From: Corbicula japonica
Lineage: Eukaryota; Mollusca; Bivalvia; Venerida; Cyrenidae
Reading direction: 5' to 3'
Length of the DNA: 64,000 nt
NCBI GenBank assembly: GCA_038501625.1
Contig: JAZAYU010000038.1
Span: forward strand, 1,426,001-1,490,000
Below, one piece after another: positions 53,095 to 64,000 of the stretch. The translations under genes and the position numbers were made by a program. Every line of letters begins with the position of its first letter. The first letter of the stretch is position 1. The notes below the pieces were generated by a model. The model was given only the letters and a program-made list of their open reading frames with translations. It had not been told where the DNA came from and made no database searches.

Positions 53095-54618
53095 ACTGAC
53101 TTCCCTTTTGGAGGATTTTACGTAATTGTGTTTTTAATTACTTATCCGGGACTAGATATCGTACAATCATTCAGTAGCCCGAGTCGTCATTTTGACTTGT
53201 CTGGGACGTACGGCTACTGTATAAATTTTCTCTAGCTGTGCAAGTTAATCCAGATCTACACATAAGCACAAAGCGATAAAATCCTTATATATATTTAAGG
53301 GTCAAGGATATATATTATAAGTTTATTACAAATTTTATCAAGTATCAAATCTTAGTTTTAATATATCAAGTGGTGATTTCTCTAAGAAATAATTTGTTTT
53401 TATTTTCCTACATTTGATTGAAAATTTTGATCAGTTGTTGAATTTGCAGTGTACAATGTACATTGAAAATACAATAAATGGAAGGGGCAGTTTTACTCTT
53501 TATTATTCATGCACAAACTTTTTATTCAATTTTAAGTTTGCTTTTAAAATTCCATATTTCAATTTAATCAGCTTTAATTTAACTTTAACAAATCTTTTCA
53601 TAGGGAATGTTAAGTAAATATAGTATTATATACCCAGCAAGAATTATAAACCATTTGGAGAAAAAAAGACAAAATATTAATTTTCCTTACTCAGAGTGGA
53701 TTGCTAAATTTCAAGATCTTTAGAATGCTTGATATGTGCTTTTTTTGCTGATCTAGTTCAGTGTCATATATCCAAGGTTTATTTGCTTTCCTTGCGATTT
53801 TAAGTAGATATACCGGTGTATCGTTGAAATACTTAAAAAGCCCATCCTGGCACTTCGCCAACGTTGACATCATATAACTCATTCATATTTGGTAATTTAC
53901 AATGTAATAGTGGTATAGCCAACCATTTAACCTTGAGATTAGTCTAAGCCCAATGACCTGAAGTGTACGGGTCACAACATTACGCCTTCTCGCGCATAAC
54001 TTGTTGTCATTTTATGATGCAGCTAAGTAATTATTCGTAATCATTATTTTGTACCTTGTGGAAGTGTGAATTAACTTGCATTAATTTTGCAAACACAGAT
54101 AGAGTTATACGTACGTGTTAAAAAACATTTACAACTAATCATTTATTTAAAATTTGCTGTGTTAGCAGAATTTTTTTATCTGGAGACCGTTAGCAAAGGA
54201 TAAAAACAGAAAATTTAAAGTTATGGTACATTATGTACTGCACAACATTTGGAAGATACCCCATTTACTTCGTTCTTATAAAATTTGCTGTGATTGCAAA
54301 TTTGTAATATCCAAGTGGGGCTTTTAAGTGGGCTTATAAATAGGCATTAAGACGTGCCATGGAATAATAGCTTGGTAAGGATTGATGATCGCTTGCATGT
54401 TTAATATATTTAATTGATGTTAGAATGCATGTCTTTCTTAACATGCTTTTTCCAACATTTTTGTAAATCGATGATTTAACTGATAAACAAGCACTTCTTT
54501 TAATGCATTACTTTGTGGTTTAAGTTGTGTAGATCATAGAATGTCATATATTCACGAGTCCCCAGGTGCGAGATGGCTTTTATAATCACAAATGTAAAAA
54601 ATGAACATGAACAAATTA
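53095..54618. other. non-coding
   Basis: 1.5 kb of AT-rich sequence with no gene, splice pattern or repeat that I can identify. Confidence 0.45.
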
Positions 54619-54719
54619 ATGATAAAACATTTCGAGGGTTGCATGCAAGACTGTCGTAACTCCTTCTTTATTTCAATGTAGTTACGACAGTCTTGTGTGC
54701 AACCCTCGATTTTATCATT
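54619..54719. repeat. 101-bp foldback
   Basis: AATGATAAAA, then TCGAGGGTTGCATGCAAGAC and TGTCGTAACT, is inverted at 54675-54719 (AGTTACGACAGTCTTGTGTG, CAACCCTCGA, TTTTATCATT). Confidence 0.85.
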
Positions 54720-54732
54720 TTTAAGGGGATTT

Positions 54733-55114
54733 AACCCTTCCCTGCATAGGCACACCTTTATTGTATGGGCGAACAGTTTAGATCTAGATCAGCTGGCACA
54801 TCTGTGTCATCTGATCAGGACCTAAACTGTTCGCATTTTGATTCATATTAAGGTTATTTTTGACAAAAATACTACCAGTGCAGTGCCCAAGGTTATAAAG
54901 CTGAGCATGGAAACCAGTCTCAAATCTCAAGCATCTGATTGGCTGAAATGGCGACCAGTCGCCATTTCAGCCAATCAGATGCTTGAGATTTGAGACTGGT
55001 TTCCTTGCTCAGCTTTATAACCTTGGGACCAGATCAGTTGGCACGGATGTGCTGGCTGATCTGGATCTTCTCTTGTTGCACATGCATAAAAATGCATATC
55101 TGGAGGAAAGGGTT
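54733..55114. mobile_element. GATCAG MITE family, complete copy with nested insertion
   Basis: It begins AACCCTTCCCTGCATAGG and ends TGGAGGAAAGGGTT. Aligned with 56660-56896, it is interrupted after CCAGTGCAG by the palindromic MITE (54889-55024) and resumes at ATCAGTTGGCACGGATG. Confidence 0.88.
54889..55024. repeat. palindromic CCAAT MITE, copy 2 (nested)
   Basis: Nearly perfect 136-bp palindrome AAGGTTATAAAGCTGAGCAT to its inverse, with two CCAAT motifs and the centre GCGACCAGTCGC. CCC and GGG extend the symmetry outward. Confidence 0.93.
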
Positions 55115-56152
55115 AACCAACATTTTTTTTTAAAGGGCTCAAAAGAAATGTGTGCAGGAGATTAAAGATTGTCGAACCACTTTTGAGTAACATGAATATT
55201 GCCTGTTGTCTGAGCACCGGGTTCTTGGCTAAATGTCCTTTTTCATGGCTTTCATGTTCAGGAAGTTGTCACTGGTTAAAGAATATAAACCGATGCCAAA
55301 TGAATTTGGGAATGTTAACCTTTTATTCCAGTAATTCCATACGTACTCAGGACTTAATAGCTGGGGCTAACTGTAGATCGAGATCAGCTGGCACATCCAT
55401 GCTGCTGATAGGGTTATACACTCATTGGTTAAACAATCATAAAATTTTGTTGTTAAGGAACAGTTACTGTAAATTGTTCTGTTTATGTGTATTTCAGGGT
55501 TCCCAAGCAGTCCTTGAGACTTGGAAAAGTCCTTGAAAATAAGCTCAAGAGCTTGAATTGTCACATATATTATACAAACCTTGAAAAATAATAGTTTTCT
55601 TGACAGAACTGTGCTAATGGACAAAAGTCTTGTCCGGTCTACAAATAACAACAAACCACTCTACCGGCAGTACTGGCTCAAATTCCAGAATTCTTTTTTT
55701 CATAATTCCAGAATTCTTTTTCATTGTATGCATATTAATGTCCTCTTGCCATCGATACCAAATTCATGATTGTGTGATAAACCTTCTCACGTTTCAAAGA
55801 TTATGGTAACCTGTATCTGACAAGACTTTTGTCCGAGAGTATACATGTAGTACAGCTTAATGAGAACACAGAATGAAGGTCAAAATTATGCAGTATAATG
55901 CATATAATTATACACCGGTAATTTGATAACCAGCTGTTTACATAAATAATAATTAAATTGCGTCTGACATCAAGCTTGAAAATCCAAATTCTTCACATTT
56001 TTGTGCGCCACAGTGCATTCATTTAACCCTTAAGTCCATCATATATTCACTTTTAAATGTGTGTGCTTAACATTGTAGATACAAATCATGTTCTATCTGA
56101 TCTTAATCTGCAATAGTCACATCTTAGTCAGGAAAACCTTATGAATTTAATT
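55115..56152. other. non-coding; GATCAG fragment
   Basis: 55368-55405 (GATCGAGATCAGCTGGCACA) is a piece of the GATCAG family. The rest has no supported gene; open frames here have no recognisable content. Confidence 0.45.
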
Positions 56153-56308
56153 AAGGATTGAATCGATATTTGATGTTTTTCATTTGGGTATGGAAAACAG
56201 TTGGGTTGTTTAAAGTGCATGAAGCCCGGAGGGCTTCACACATACTTTAAACAATCCAACTGTTTTTCATACCCAAATGAAAAACATCAAATGTCGATTC
56301 AATCCTTA
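56153..56308. repeat. 156-bp foldback
   Basis: AAGGATTGAATCGATATTTG, ATGTTTTTCATTTGGGTATG and the inner GAAGCCC-GGAGGGCTTC are inverted on the other side (ATACCCAAATGAAAAACATC, then AAATGTCGATTCAATCCTT). Confidence 0.88.
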
Positions 56309-56659
56309 TATTTACACATATTTATACTCTCATACAGAAATTATTAGAAGAATTTGTAATATAACGGCTTTTTCTTATGGCTGTTAGAACAGCCATGTTC
56401 ACGACAAAGTGAATGACTGCACGCTTTTTCGCAACAACTCGTGGCAAAACGTGCATGCTCGGCAACGTCACAGGTCAAAACATTGTGCAACGTCCAATAA
56501 ACTGTGAACGATTCTTCTGTAGCCACGCCTTTCAAACTATTACGTCACACTGTTTACCATTAGAAATTATGATTCCTTAGGTGAATAAGACTTCATTGTA
56601 GAGAATGAAGTTGAAGTGTAAATATAAGCAAATAGTGTCCTTATTTAATGCTTTAATTG
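56309..56659. other. non-coding
   Basis: 351 bases with nothing recognised. Confidence 0.45.
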
Positions 56660-56896
56660 AACCCTTTCCTGTACAGGTACACCTTTATTGCGAGGGCGAA
56701 CAGTTTAGATCCAGATTGCCAGCACATCCGTGCCGTCTGATCAGGATCTAAACTGTTCGCTTTTTGATTCATTAGGTTATTTCTGACCAAAATGCGACCA
56801 GTGCAGATCCTGATCAGACGGCACGGATGTGCCAGCTGATCTGGATCTACACTGGTCGCACATGCGTAAAAATGTGTATATATCCAGGAAAGGGTT
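56660..56896. mobile_element. GATCAG MITE family, complete 237-bp reference copy
   Basis: The ends AACCCTTTCCTG and CAGGAAAGGGTT are inverse complements. The interior has GATCAGGATCTAAACTGTTC and GACCAGTGCAGATCCTGATC, then GACGGCACGGATGTGCCAGC, forming nested inverted repeats. No coding capacity. Confidence 0.88.
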
Positions 56897-56956
56897 AATC
56901 CATATATACGCCTTTATTTCTTGGGTGAACCGTGCTTATGATCAAGATCTGTACCC

Positions 56957-57092
56957 AAGGTTATAAAGCTGAGCATGGAAACCAGTCTCAAATCTCAAGC
57001 ATCTGATTGGCTGAAATGGCGACCAGTCGCCATTTCAGCCAATCAGATGCTTGAGATTTGAGACTGGTTTCCAAACTCAGCTTTATAACCTT
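56957..57092. repeat. palindromic CCAAT MITE, copy 3
   Basis: Same 136-bp palindrome. Immediately to the right is CGATCCTGATCAGACAGCAT, a GATCAG-family remnant, so this copy probably also sits inside such an element. Confidence 0.93.
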
Positions 57093-57560
57093 CAACCCAG
57101 ACTGTCGATCCTGATCAGACAGCATGGATGCTAAAAAGTGAAAATAAATGTAATAATGTCTTACTTTAGGCCTTACCACTTTTGGATGATTGTCAATACA
57201 TATAACCTTGTAAACAAATAAGCAAGATGAGTAATAGTGAACATTACAATAAAGATAAGGTCATTTCGAAAGTCCCGTGACATTCTTATCTTAACATTTA
57301 CCATGTATTGCATCATTCATTTAAGCCTTGTATATAGAGTACATACCATCCTGCCATGAATATAAGTCGCATTTGATATTTTCAGATGCAGCACAAAATT
57401 GATGCCCCAAAATTGAATATGTTTCCTTTAATGTCAAGTTGTTCTGACATGACAGGGTGACACTTGACTTGTCCTTGTCATATTTTAGGATAGCTTGCCG
57501 TTAGTCTTTTGTGCTGATAACGGTAATTACAGTGTTGCGACACTTAACACCAGGAGCATA
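57093..57560. other. non-coding
   Basis: Starts with a GATCAG fragment (57098-57135). Nothing else recognised. Confidence 0.45.
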
Positions 57561-57845
57561 AGGACCCGGTCTCAGCGAAAAATACCTCTTTAGTGAAGTT
57601 GAAAATTTTGACTTAGTACTCATATTACTGAAAATGTGTGTGCAGTGGTCATTAAACCAACAGAAGTCTGGTAAATTGGCTGGTTTTTTGGCGTATCACT
57701 TAAATGTTGTGACCAGTACTTACGTAGACATTGCATCCTAAAACCAGTCAATTTACTGGGCTTCCATTGGTTTAATGGTGGCTGCACACCCTTTCAGTAA
57801 TGTTCACTATTTAGAACTATTTTTTGCTGAAACCAGGTCTCTTTA
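57561..57845. repeat. 285-bp TIR/foldback element
   Basis: GACCCGGTCTCAGCGAAAAA and ATTTTTTGCTGAAACCAGGT, then CT, are inverse ends. Inside, GTGCAGTGGTCATTAAACCA and ACAGAAGTCTGGTAAATTG are inverted as CAATTTACTGGGCTTC and TGGTTTAATGGTGGCTGCAC. Confidence 0.82.
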
Positions 57846-58448
57846 ATGACCAGGAGTAGGTGAATTTTGGAATAATAATAGAATATACCAGCCGTTGCTT
57901 ACCTGAACAAAAAACTGGATCATACTGAAATCCACTTAAAATCAAGCATTTTAGTTGAACAATTATAACATAATCCAGATTAGAACGCTCATTTTCTTCA
58001 AAATACACGTTTTTAAATTATTACATGGTTCATTTTGTCTAAGTCAAAACAGAGGGTGTAAAAGTTTTAGATGCATTTCTGAACACTTGCTAATGATTAG
58101 TTCTTAACAATACTAGCTAAACCTCAGTGTTTATCCTCTGCATCTATAGTCGGGAAGTTATGGTAAAAACAATTGAAGTCGGACATAGAAAATGGAGGAT
58201 TGCATCAAGCAACTGTTTGCCAGAAATAAAACAAGCTGTTGAGTAATTGGTTGAAAATTAATGATTTGAAATGTGTTGTTTTCTGTATTACATGAAGAAT
58301 ACATTAATATACATGTAATAGATTGTCTTATAAAAGCAAACATTTCAATTAATTTCTTTATATTTGTGCAAATTATGAAAGCACAAAGATGAAGTAACTG
58401 GAATTTGAAAATTGTCAGTTGACTTGTATGGTATGTACATAGTGGTTG
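57846..58448. other. non-coding
   Basis: AT-rich, nothing recognised. Confidence 0.45.
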
Positions 58449-58547
58449 AAGGTTATAAAGCCGAGTTTGGAAACCAGTCTCAAATCTCAAGCATCAATCA
58501 GATCCTTGAGATTTGAGACTGGTTTCCAAACTCAGCTTTATAACCTT
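58449..58547. repeat. palindromic CCAAT MITE, copy 4 (centre deleted)
   Basis: Both outer arms are present (AAGGTTATAAAGCCGAGTTT and inverse), but the central 37 bases or so are gone, including the GCGACCAGTCGC centre. One CCAAT-like half remains as ATCAATCAG. Confidence 0.9.
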
Positions 58548-58890
58548 GGGCAAGTATTGCTTGATAAATAGACAGAACTTTCTACAGAAAATGGTTTTGT
58601 CTTTGATACTAAGGTAAAGCTTCTTGTTTAAGCTTTAAGGGCTGGGGTGGGAGGGGAATACCATGATTTTACCTTTAAAGGGGAACTCAACAAAAACTTA
58701 AAAGGTAAGTAATATTTTAGGGAAATCTGCACAAGTTGATGGCTTCAAAGAAATTATGAGGATGTAACACACCTACAAACAAACTGTATGGTCATAATAT
58801 TGTTCAAGGTATTTAAAGCATGTAAACTATTGTTTAAAACATCCTAAATAGTGTTTAACCATTGTTTAACTGTTTTTATTATATTTTCAG
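58548..58890. other. non-coding, possibly intron
   Basis: Ends in a good acceptor tract TTATTATATTTTCAG. Nothing else recognised. Confidence 0.45.
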
Positions 58891-59040
58891 AGACATCCTG
58901 GTTGCATAAATGGACAAGTGTGGACATTGACAGAGTTTGTTCATCAAGCCACAACATCTAATATCTATGTGAATCAGGGTGGACCTTCAACAAATGCAGT
59001 CCATGTTCTCCAGATAATTGGAATTTTAAGGGGAGACTAA
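58891..59040 (+). CDS. candidate terminal exon of an unidentified gene
   Basis: After the acceptor ATATTTTCAG, one frame stays open for 49 codons to TAA at 59038: RHPGCINGQVWTLTEFVHQA, then TTSNIYVNQGGPSTNAVHVL, then QIIGILRGD. An AATAAA follows at 59540-59545, giving a plausible 3' UTR of about 500 bases. The composition is balanced and protein-like, not repeat-like. I do not recognise the family and have not found the preceding exon. A chance open frame of 49 codons cannot be excluded. Confidence 0.45.
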   Translation, partial: RHPGCINGQVWTLTEFVHQATTSNIYVNQGGPSTNAVHVLQIIGILRGD

Positions 59041-61510
59041 GTTCGCTATTGAACTTTTCAGCACTAAAACAACATTAAACACTTTGGGAGACTTCTGGTA
59101 ACATCTAATGATAAATTAATTTCAGGATATAGGGTTATTTGTGCGTAATCATGTGAGAGGATTTCAGCATATGTCTGTCTGAGAAGGTGGGGAAATTATT
59201 GTCGGGCCTTCGTCGTTGGATTTGTCTTAACGAACATATATCGTCGAATTGCTGGATCTGGAATTGTTGTACCATTCTGCTCGGCTTTGATGTCGCTGTT
59301 GTTGAGATGTAAAAAACGGATTCCAACACAGATTTACTTGTTCAACCTATTTGAGAGACGTTATATATCATGTTTAAGGCTACAAAGCAACGAAATTGAC
59401 TCGATAATATAGTGGTGTTATAGTTAAGTAATATACAATCTACTCGATATTGGATTTGTGGCAAGCTGTCATTGGCTCTCACAGATAAGAAAATAACTTA
59501 CTTAGCAGTTATACTTTGTGAACATAGACTTGAAAATATAATAAATATGTGATTCTAGCTTACGTTTTGTCATATAGATGCACAATTCGCCGTGCACTTC
59601 GGACAATGATAGATTTATCTCCAGACAGGATGTTAAAAAAGCCAAGGTCGTCTAAACTTCAAGTAGCAAAACTGTCATTATTTGCAGTTTGTTGATAAGA
59701 TTTTGACAGATAATTGTGTGAAATTGTGGTAAAACAATTTGCAAGATAAGCTGACTGATTCAGGAAGTTTAATCAAGAATGATTTTGGAATATCAATGAT
59801 AGACTTCCTGGAAACTAATAAATTACCAGTGTAATGTTGTGAAATGATCGCAAATTAATGTGAAATTCCGTTTTATAATAATGTGATGAAGTGACAGTTT
59901 TAAAATGTTCTGTTTGATAAGCAATAAACTCACAGTGGTAATTTTAAGAAAGGAATAAAATCAGTTAAATTTGGTTAAAGGAAACAAATCTTGGATTTGA
60001 TAGAATTCAAACTATTTACTATTTTGAAAGTTTTTGACAGGTTAAAATGGCGGAAGAGAGCCCTCCACGACTTTGAGGTAGAAGACAGATAAAGATTTAA
60101 AGGCTAAACAGTTGATGCAAAGTGTTTAGAAGTTTCTGTCGTGACTGGCTGGCATTGACGATAAAAAGACGGGGGCAAGATGCAGGAACTTCTGGTAGCG
60201 TATACACACTTGTTTCCATAACATTGTTTGAAACCGAGAAGGCCATCCTTTAAAATACGGCATTTTTAAATAAGTCACATTAACATTTTCTTTTTTTTTG
60301 TTTTGGGCAAATTTTAAAATTCAGGAAAAAGGTCTATTATGAAATAACACTAAATTATTCATCCCAACATATTTTTAGCTTTTCATTATCACTGACCAAA
60401 ATAAAATAGATAATAAGTTATTGAAATTCATTTCATATTCATAAAGTCTGTGAATGAAAATTATTAATGAATATTTATTATAGGGCAAACATTAAATTTT
60501 TCATTCAGATGTACATACATCTAGCTCTATTTTTGGTATTTGCTAAATCCAGAAAAACCTGTCCAAAATGCACACGAAGGCATAAATTTAAAATTTATGA
60601 ATGGTAATGATACCTCTTTTGAAGTTGTAAATGGTCTCGATACACAAAAACAGCTATGTCGTCCAAGTACTTTAATTGAATAACAAACCACATACTTATT
60701 GGCTAAACCTAGGGACTCTATAAGACTGTAACAGCATTGATGAATGTAATTGTTATTGTGGACTGTTAAGTTACTCAAGGTTACGAGATACAGAGTTACA
60801 CACTGTCTTCAAACATTCTTGTGAAATAAGCCATGAAATTCTTTGACCTTGTTTCGCAAAAGGATATTTAATAATTCATAAAATATCGTATGGTTTAACA
60901 TTGCAATGAATTGGAAATACTGTAGGCTTTAAATAAGTGCTGAATAGCCAAAAAAATGAGATCAGATTTGTAAAACAGGAAAGTATTACATTTTGGGATT
61001 GTCATGGGATATCGTGTAGTACTGTGTTTTTGGATATACCTCATTACCTGTATGTACATTTTGTAAACATTGGTACATAGCTTGCTTACAGCAAAATTTA
61101 AAAAATTTCTTGATGAAAAAAGTTTTTTTTTTTTAAATCCTCTGAAACAGGTAATAGATTTAAATTGTATACAGAATCATATTAAAATTTAAAGAATAAT
61201 GCAAGGGTATACGAAAACTATAAAATTGAAGGTGGTATCATTTGTCACAATATACTGTTAAAGTTGTGGGGAGTGTGGTGTCCTATTTTCATAAAATTTC
61301 ATGTTATTTAATAATTGTAAATCTTCTTATTACTTCAGACATCACTTATAGGGCATATAATAAATGCTACAGGTCAATCAGGAATTATAAAAAATTAGAA
61401 ATATGAAACAATTTCTCTCACTGAGTGTAGCCTTATTGCTGGGAGTCCAAACTTCCAAATTATCCACCACAGTATTAAACTATAGTCACAGGAAGGTTGT
61501 CTATATCAAG
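59041..61510. other. non-coding or 3' UTR and intergenic
   Basis: 2.5 kb. 59540-59545 is AATAAA. An ATG in strong context (AAAATGGCGG, 60045-60054) opens only nine codons. No further gene or repeat supported. Confidence 0.45.
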
Positions 61511-62218
61511 GTTAAGGGCCTGCCACACTCTTCCCAATTCTATTCATCGATAAAAAGAAAATTATCAAAATCTCAATAACGGCACAATGCTGTTAAATGA
61601 AGCTTTGCACAAGTGTATGTTATTAATGTATCTTTATTTTACAGATGGTAAGATATATTAGAAAATTAAAGAAAAATAGCGAGATCTAAAAATTCCCTCA
61701 ACTTCTATTTACATAAATTCACAAAAACTAAAGAACACAAAACATCATTTTAAATGCCCACATGAGTACTAATATGATACTGACAACAATTTATTGTGTC
61801 CTCATGATTTACTTACATGTATGTAAACTTTATGAGACAATAGTAAAAGTGTGTTTGACCTTCAATTTCCTGGTCGCGTAAACGGATGACAATCACTGAT
61901 TTCTCTTTTAATAGTTGAATGTTTTTTACAAAGTACACAACATTTTCTTGTCAGTATCATTGCGCTCACTAGGGAATTTAAAGTTATGTTCTGCATCGCC
62001 TAGTTTTTGTGAATTTATGTAAATAGAATTCAAGGAATTTTTAGGTCTAGCTTTGTTTCTTTACTTTTCTATTTTGTCTTACTGTATGCAAAATAAAGAT
62101 ACATTAGTAACATTCATTTGTGCAAAGTTTCATTGAATGGCATTTTGTCATTACTGAGATTTGATTATTTTTATTTTAACGATGAATAGGATTGGGAGGA
62201 GTGTGGCGATGCCTTAAC
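61511..62218. mobile_element. 708-bp TIR element with long (about 220 bp) arms
   Basis: GTTAAGGGCCTGCCACACTC followed by TTCCCAATTCTATTCATCG at the left is inverted at 62180-62218 (CGATGAATAGGATTGGGAGG, AGTGTGGCGATGCCTTAAC). The arms continue inward with TATGTTATTAATGTATCTTT against AAAGATACATTAGTAACAT, and TTATGTAAATAGAA against TTCTATTTACATAA. No transposase. Confidence 0.82.
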
Positions 62219-63427
62219 AATGTCTTAGAATTTAGTTCAATAATCTTTACTAGAACAATAGTTATTAACAATGCAAACATGAATAACATTAAATTTAAAA
62301 AACGGCAATTCTACTACATTCTACTTCATCAATTCATTCAGATACATTTTGCTGTGTAGATTTAAATAAGCCGGAAATCTGAGCAGTCTGATAACGTTCT
62401 ATACTGTTCACTTCTCAGTTAAATTTAAAAAAAAAAGCCATTCTTCTAAATAAATTCACCTTGATGCTGTATTTGTGCCGTGTCCGGCAAAAATATGTCT
62501 TTCTAAAGTTGACGTCAACTCCTCTAATTCAGACATCATAGAGATCTATTCACAGATTTATTATTTTGCTTATTTTGCATTGGTAGGTTAGTGGTTAACA
62601 ACATGAAATAATAAAAATAGTAACGATATCAAGCCTGAAGATACGGGAAAACAAGAGAGAATTGATATATCTTTCCAAAACTGACAGTTTTATAAAGTGT
62701 CCAAAATACCAAAAGCATTAGCCAGACAATTACCTTGACTGATTTTCATTTGAGTAGGGGACATATTTTCAGCCTGTTTCTGTCCAAAATATAGAAATAT
62801 TTGGTATGCAAATTTTAATATATTGTCAAAGCGTAAAGATATATGAACAAATTCACCATGTGCAGGGGTTTCACATAATAATTAATACCTGAATTTCAGG
62901 GGGTCAAAATGTAGCACTGATGCTATTTTCTGAGAGTCAGAACAATGGGATCCTAGTAGGACTCCTACCGATATACAGAGTTACATGTATCTCAATATTC
63001 TGTCATAAATTACCTCCCTTTGTAACGCGCACCTGTCACTGGGTAGTTCCGGTCTGAGATTGACAATTAAAACAGAATACGTGCAGTAGTCATCCGTGGT
63101 TTTTTTTAAAATGTTTTAATTATTAGAGTCTTCTTTTATAAATTATAAAGTGCTAGCTAAAATAAGGACCATAATTATTATAATTTTTTCAATCGAGTGT
63201 TTCATTCCAAAATGAAATTTATCTCAAGAATGACTAAAAATATATAAATCAACAAATCTTTATTTATTTCACTACACTAAATACAAAAAAACAACTTCTT
63301 AGTAAGTTAACAGTTATTTTTATAGTTAAACAAGATCCTCTTTAACAATAACAATCTGTCAGCAAAACAAATTACAAAATCATGCTTTAAATTTCATAAT
63401 ATCATGAATGTTTAATAACCAGGCTCC
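62219..63427. other. non-coding; GATCAG fragment
   Basis: 62362-62410 (AAATCTGAGCAGTCTGATAA) is a degraded GATCAG-family piece. Nothing else recognised. Confidence 0.45.
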
Positions 63428-63563
63428 AAGGTTATAAAACTGAGCATGGAAACCAGTCTCAAATCTCAAGCATCTGATTGGCTAAAATGGCGACCAGTCG
63501 CCATTTCAGCCAATCAGATGCTTGAGATTTGAGACTGGTTTCCAATCTCAGCTTTATAACCTT
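63428..63563. repeat. palindromic CCAAT MITE, copy 5
   Basis: 136-bp palindrome with AAGGTTATAAAACTGAGCAT and its inverse. One arm reads GATTGGCTAAAATGG, a single change from the other copies. Right flank CAGATCTGATGACTGTGCAG. Confidence 0.93.
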
Positions 63564-64000
63564 GGACACAGATCTGATGACTGTGCAGTTGCATCAATTT
63601 ACAACTTTTCTTTTTGATGGCAAATAAATAATAAACCGAATAAACTATAAAATAATAATAGTAATAATAATAATAATATTTCCCATGTGCAATCCAATTA
63701 CTTATGCAATTTTATGAGCATTTCAAGGAATTTATTAAAAACTTTATATAATTTATAATTGTCATCAGATTTCACTTTATTATTATGATATCAGTATATT
63801 TAATCAGTTTATCATGCGAGTTTAATTTTCTTATATTTCAGGCTAGAATTTGAACGCGAAACCAAAGCCCAGCAAACTTTTTTTTTATAATAGCTGCAGC
63901 ACAGAAAACAAATAATACAAAAGTAGCTCACTGAGTTACAGAAAAAAAAAGGACATGCAGTTTTTTACCTGGCTCAGATAACAGTTTGCACATCACATGA
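63564..64000. other. non-coding
   Basis: AT-rich, with a short (ATA)n at 63645-63677. Nothing else recognised. Confidence 0.45.

Noticed and set aside
55150..55536. 128-codon open frame on the + strand
   Set aside because: Overlaps GATCAG MITE fragment, odd composition, no domain or splice support.
58158..58490. 110-codon open frame on the - strand
   Set aside because: It starts inside the palindromic MITE, and the same MRFETGFxxxLYN start arises wherever that repeat lies.
60048..60077. ATG in strong context (AAAATGGCGGAAGAGAGCC) as a gene start
   Set aside because: Stops after nine codons and no donor is available before the stop.
1..64000. CRISPR array, prokaryotic operon, phage or viral system
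   Set aside because: Introns, microsatellites and animal domains show a metazoan nuclear genome. The regular repeats (51-bp units, EGF exons) have no CRISPR-like spacers.

Overview
The window is eukaryotic. It is AT-rich, dense in introns and microsatellites, and full of short inverted-repeat elements. Several repeats resemble ones common in bivalve genomes (a 49.2-49.9 kb repeat ending in CAGGTGAGC plus a GGGCCAT hairpin, and a tandem-core Helitron-like element at 32-33.6 kb), so a bivalve mollusc is the best guess. This rests on recall of repeat and protein families, not on a search.

Region 1 (1-41 kb, + strand) is one large multi-exon gene whose 5' end lies outside the window. I can place 42 exons (228-40620) whose junction phases all agree; they join into an uninterrupted frame of 1951 residues plus stop. 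The order is: von Willebrand type D domain of the MUC4/SUSD2 class; a beta-sandwich-like spacer; about 30 EGF-like modules (calcium-binding DIDEC type, MEGF/laminin-like type, and five Notch-type modules from a recent tandem exon duplication); a short Thr/Pro exon; a SEA domain with a GSLIV cleavage-site-like motif; a small Cys-rich juxtamembrane segment; a second Thr/Pro exon; one transmembrane helix; and a Tyr/Asp/Arg-rich cytoplasmic tail. This is a MUC4-like membrane mucin or EGF receptor-like cell-surface protein. Its introns hold a decayed Tc1 transposon, several TA-flanked MITEs, a Helitron-like element, foldbacks and microsatellites.

Region 2 (42-44.3 kb, - strand) is a two-exon gene convergent with the first. 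It encodes a 378-residue secreted protein with a signal peptide, a duplicated charged helical segment, and an 8-residue Gly-Ile-x-Leu-Gly-Pro repeat. I do not recognise the family.

Region 3 (44.3-64 kb) is mostly repeats: microsatellites, a TA-flanked element with GGGGAGACCGGGGC ends, a perfect 51-bp x 6 minisatellite, a 500-base assembly gap, and two MITE families (a palindromic CCAAT-bearing foldback and a GATCAG-rich foldback), one nested inside the other. The only coding evidence is a candidate terminal exon at 58891-59040 (+). A CRE/YY1-like cluster followed by a good splice donor near 47.3-47.4 kb could be the promoter of an unseen gene.
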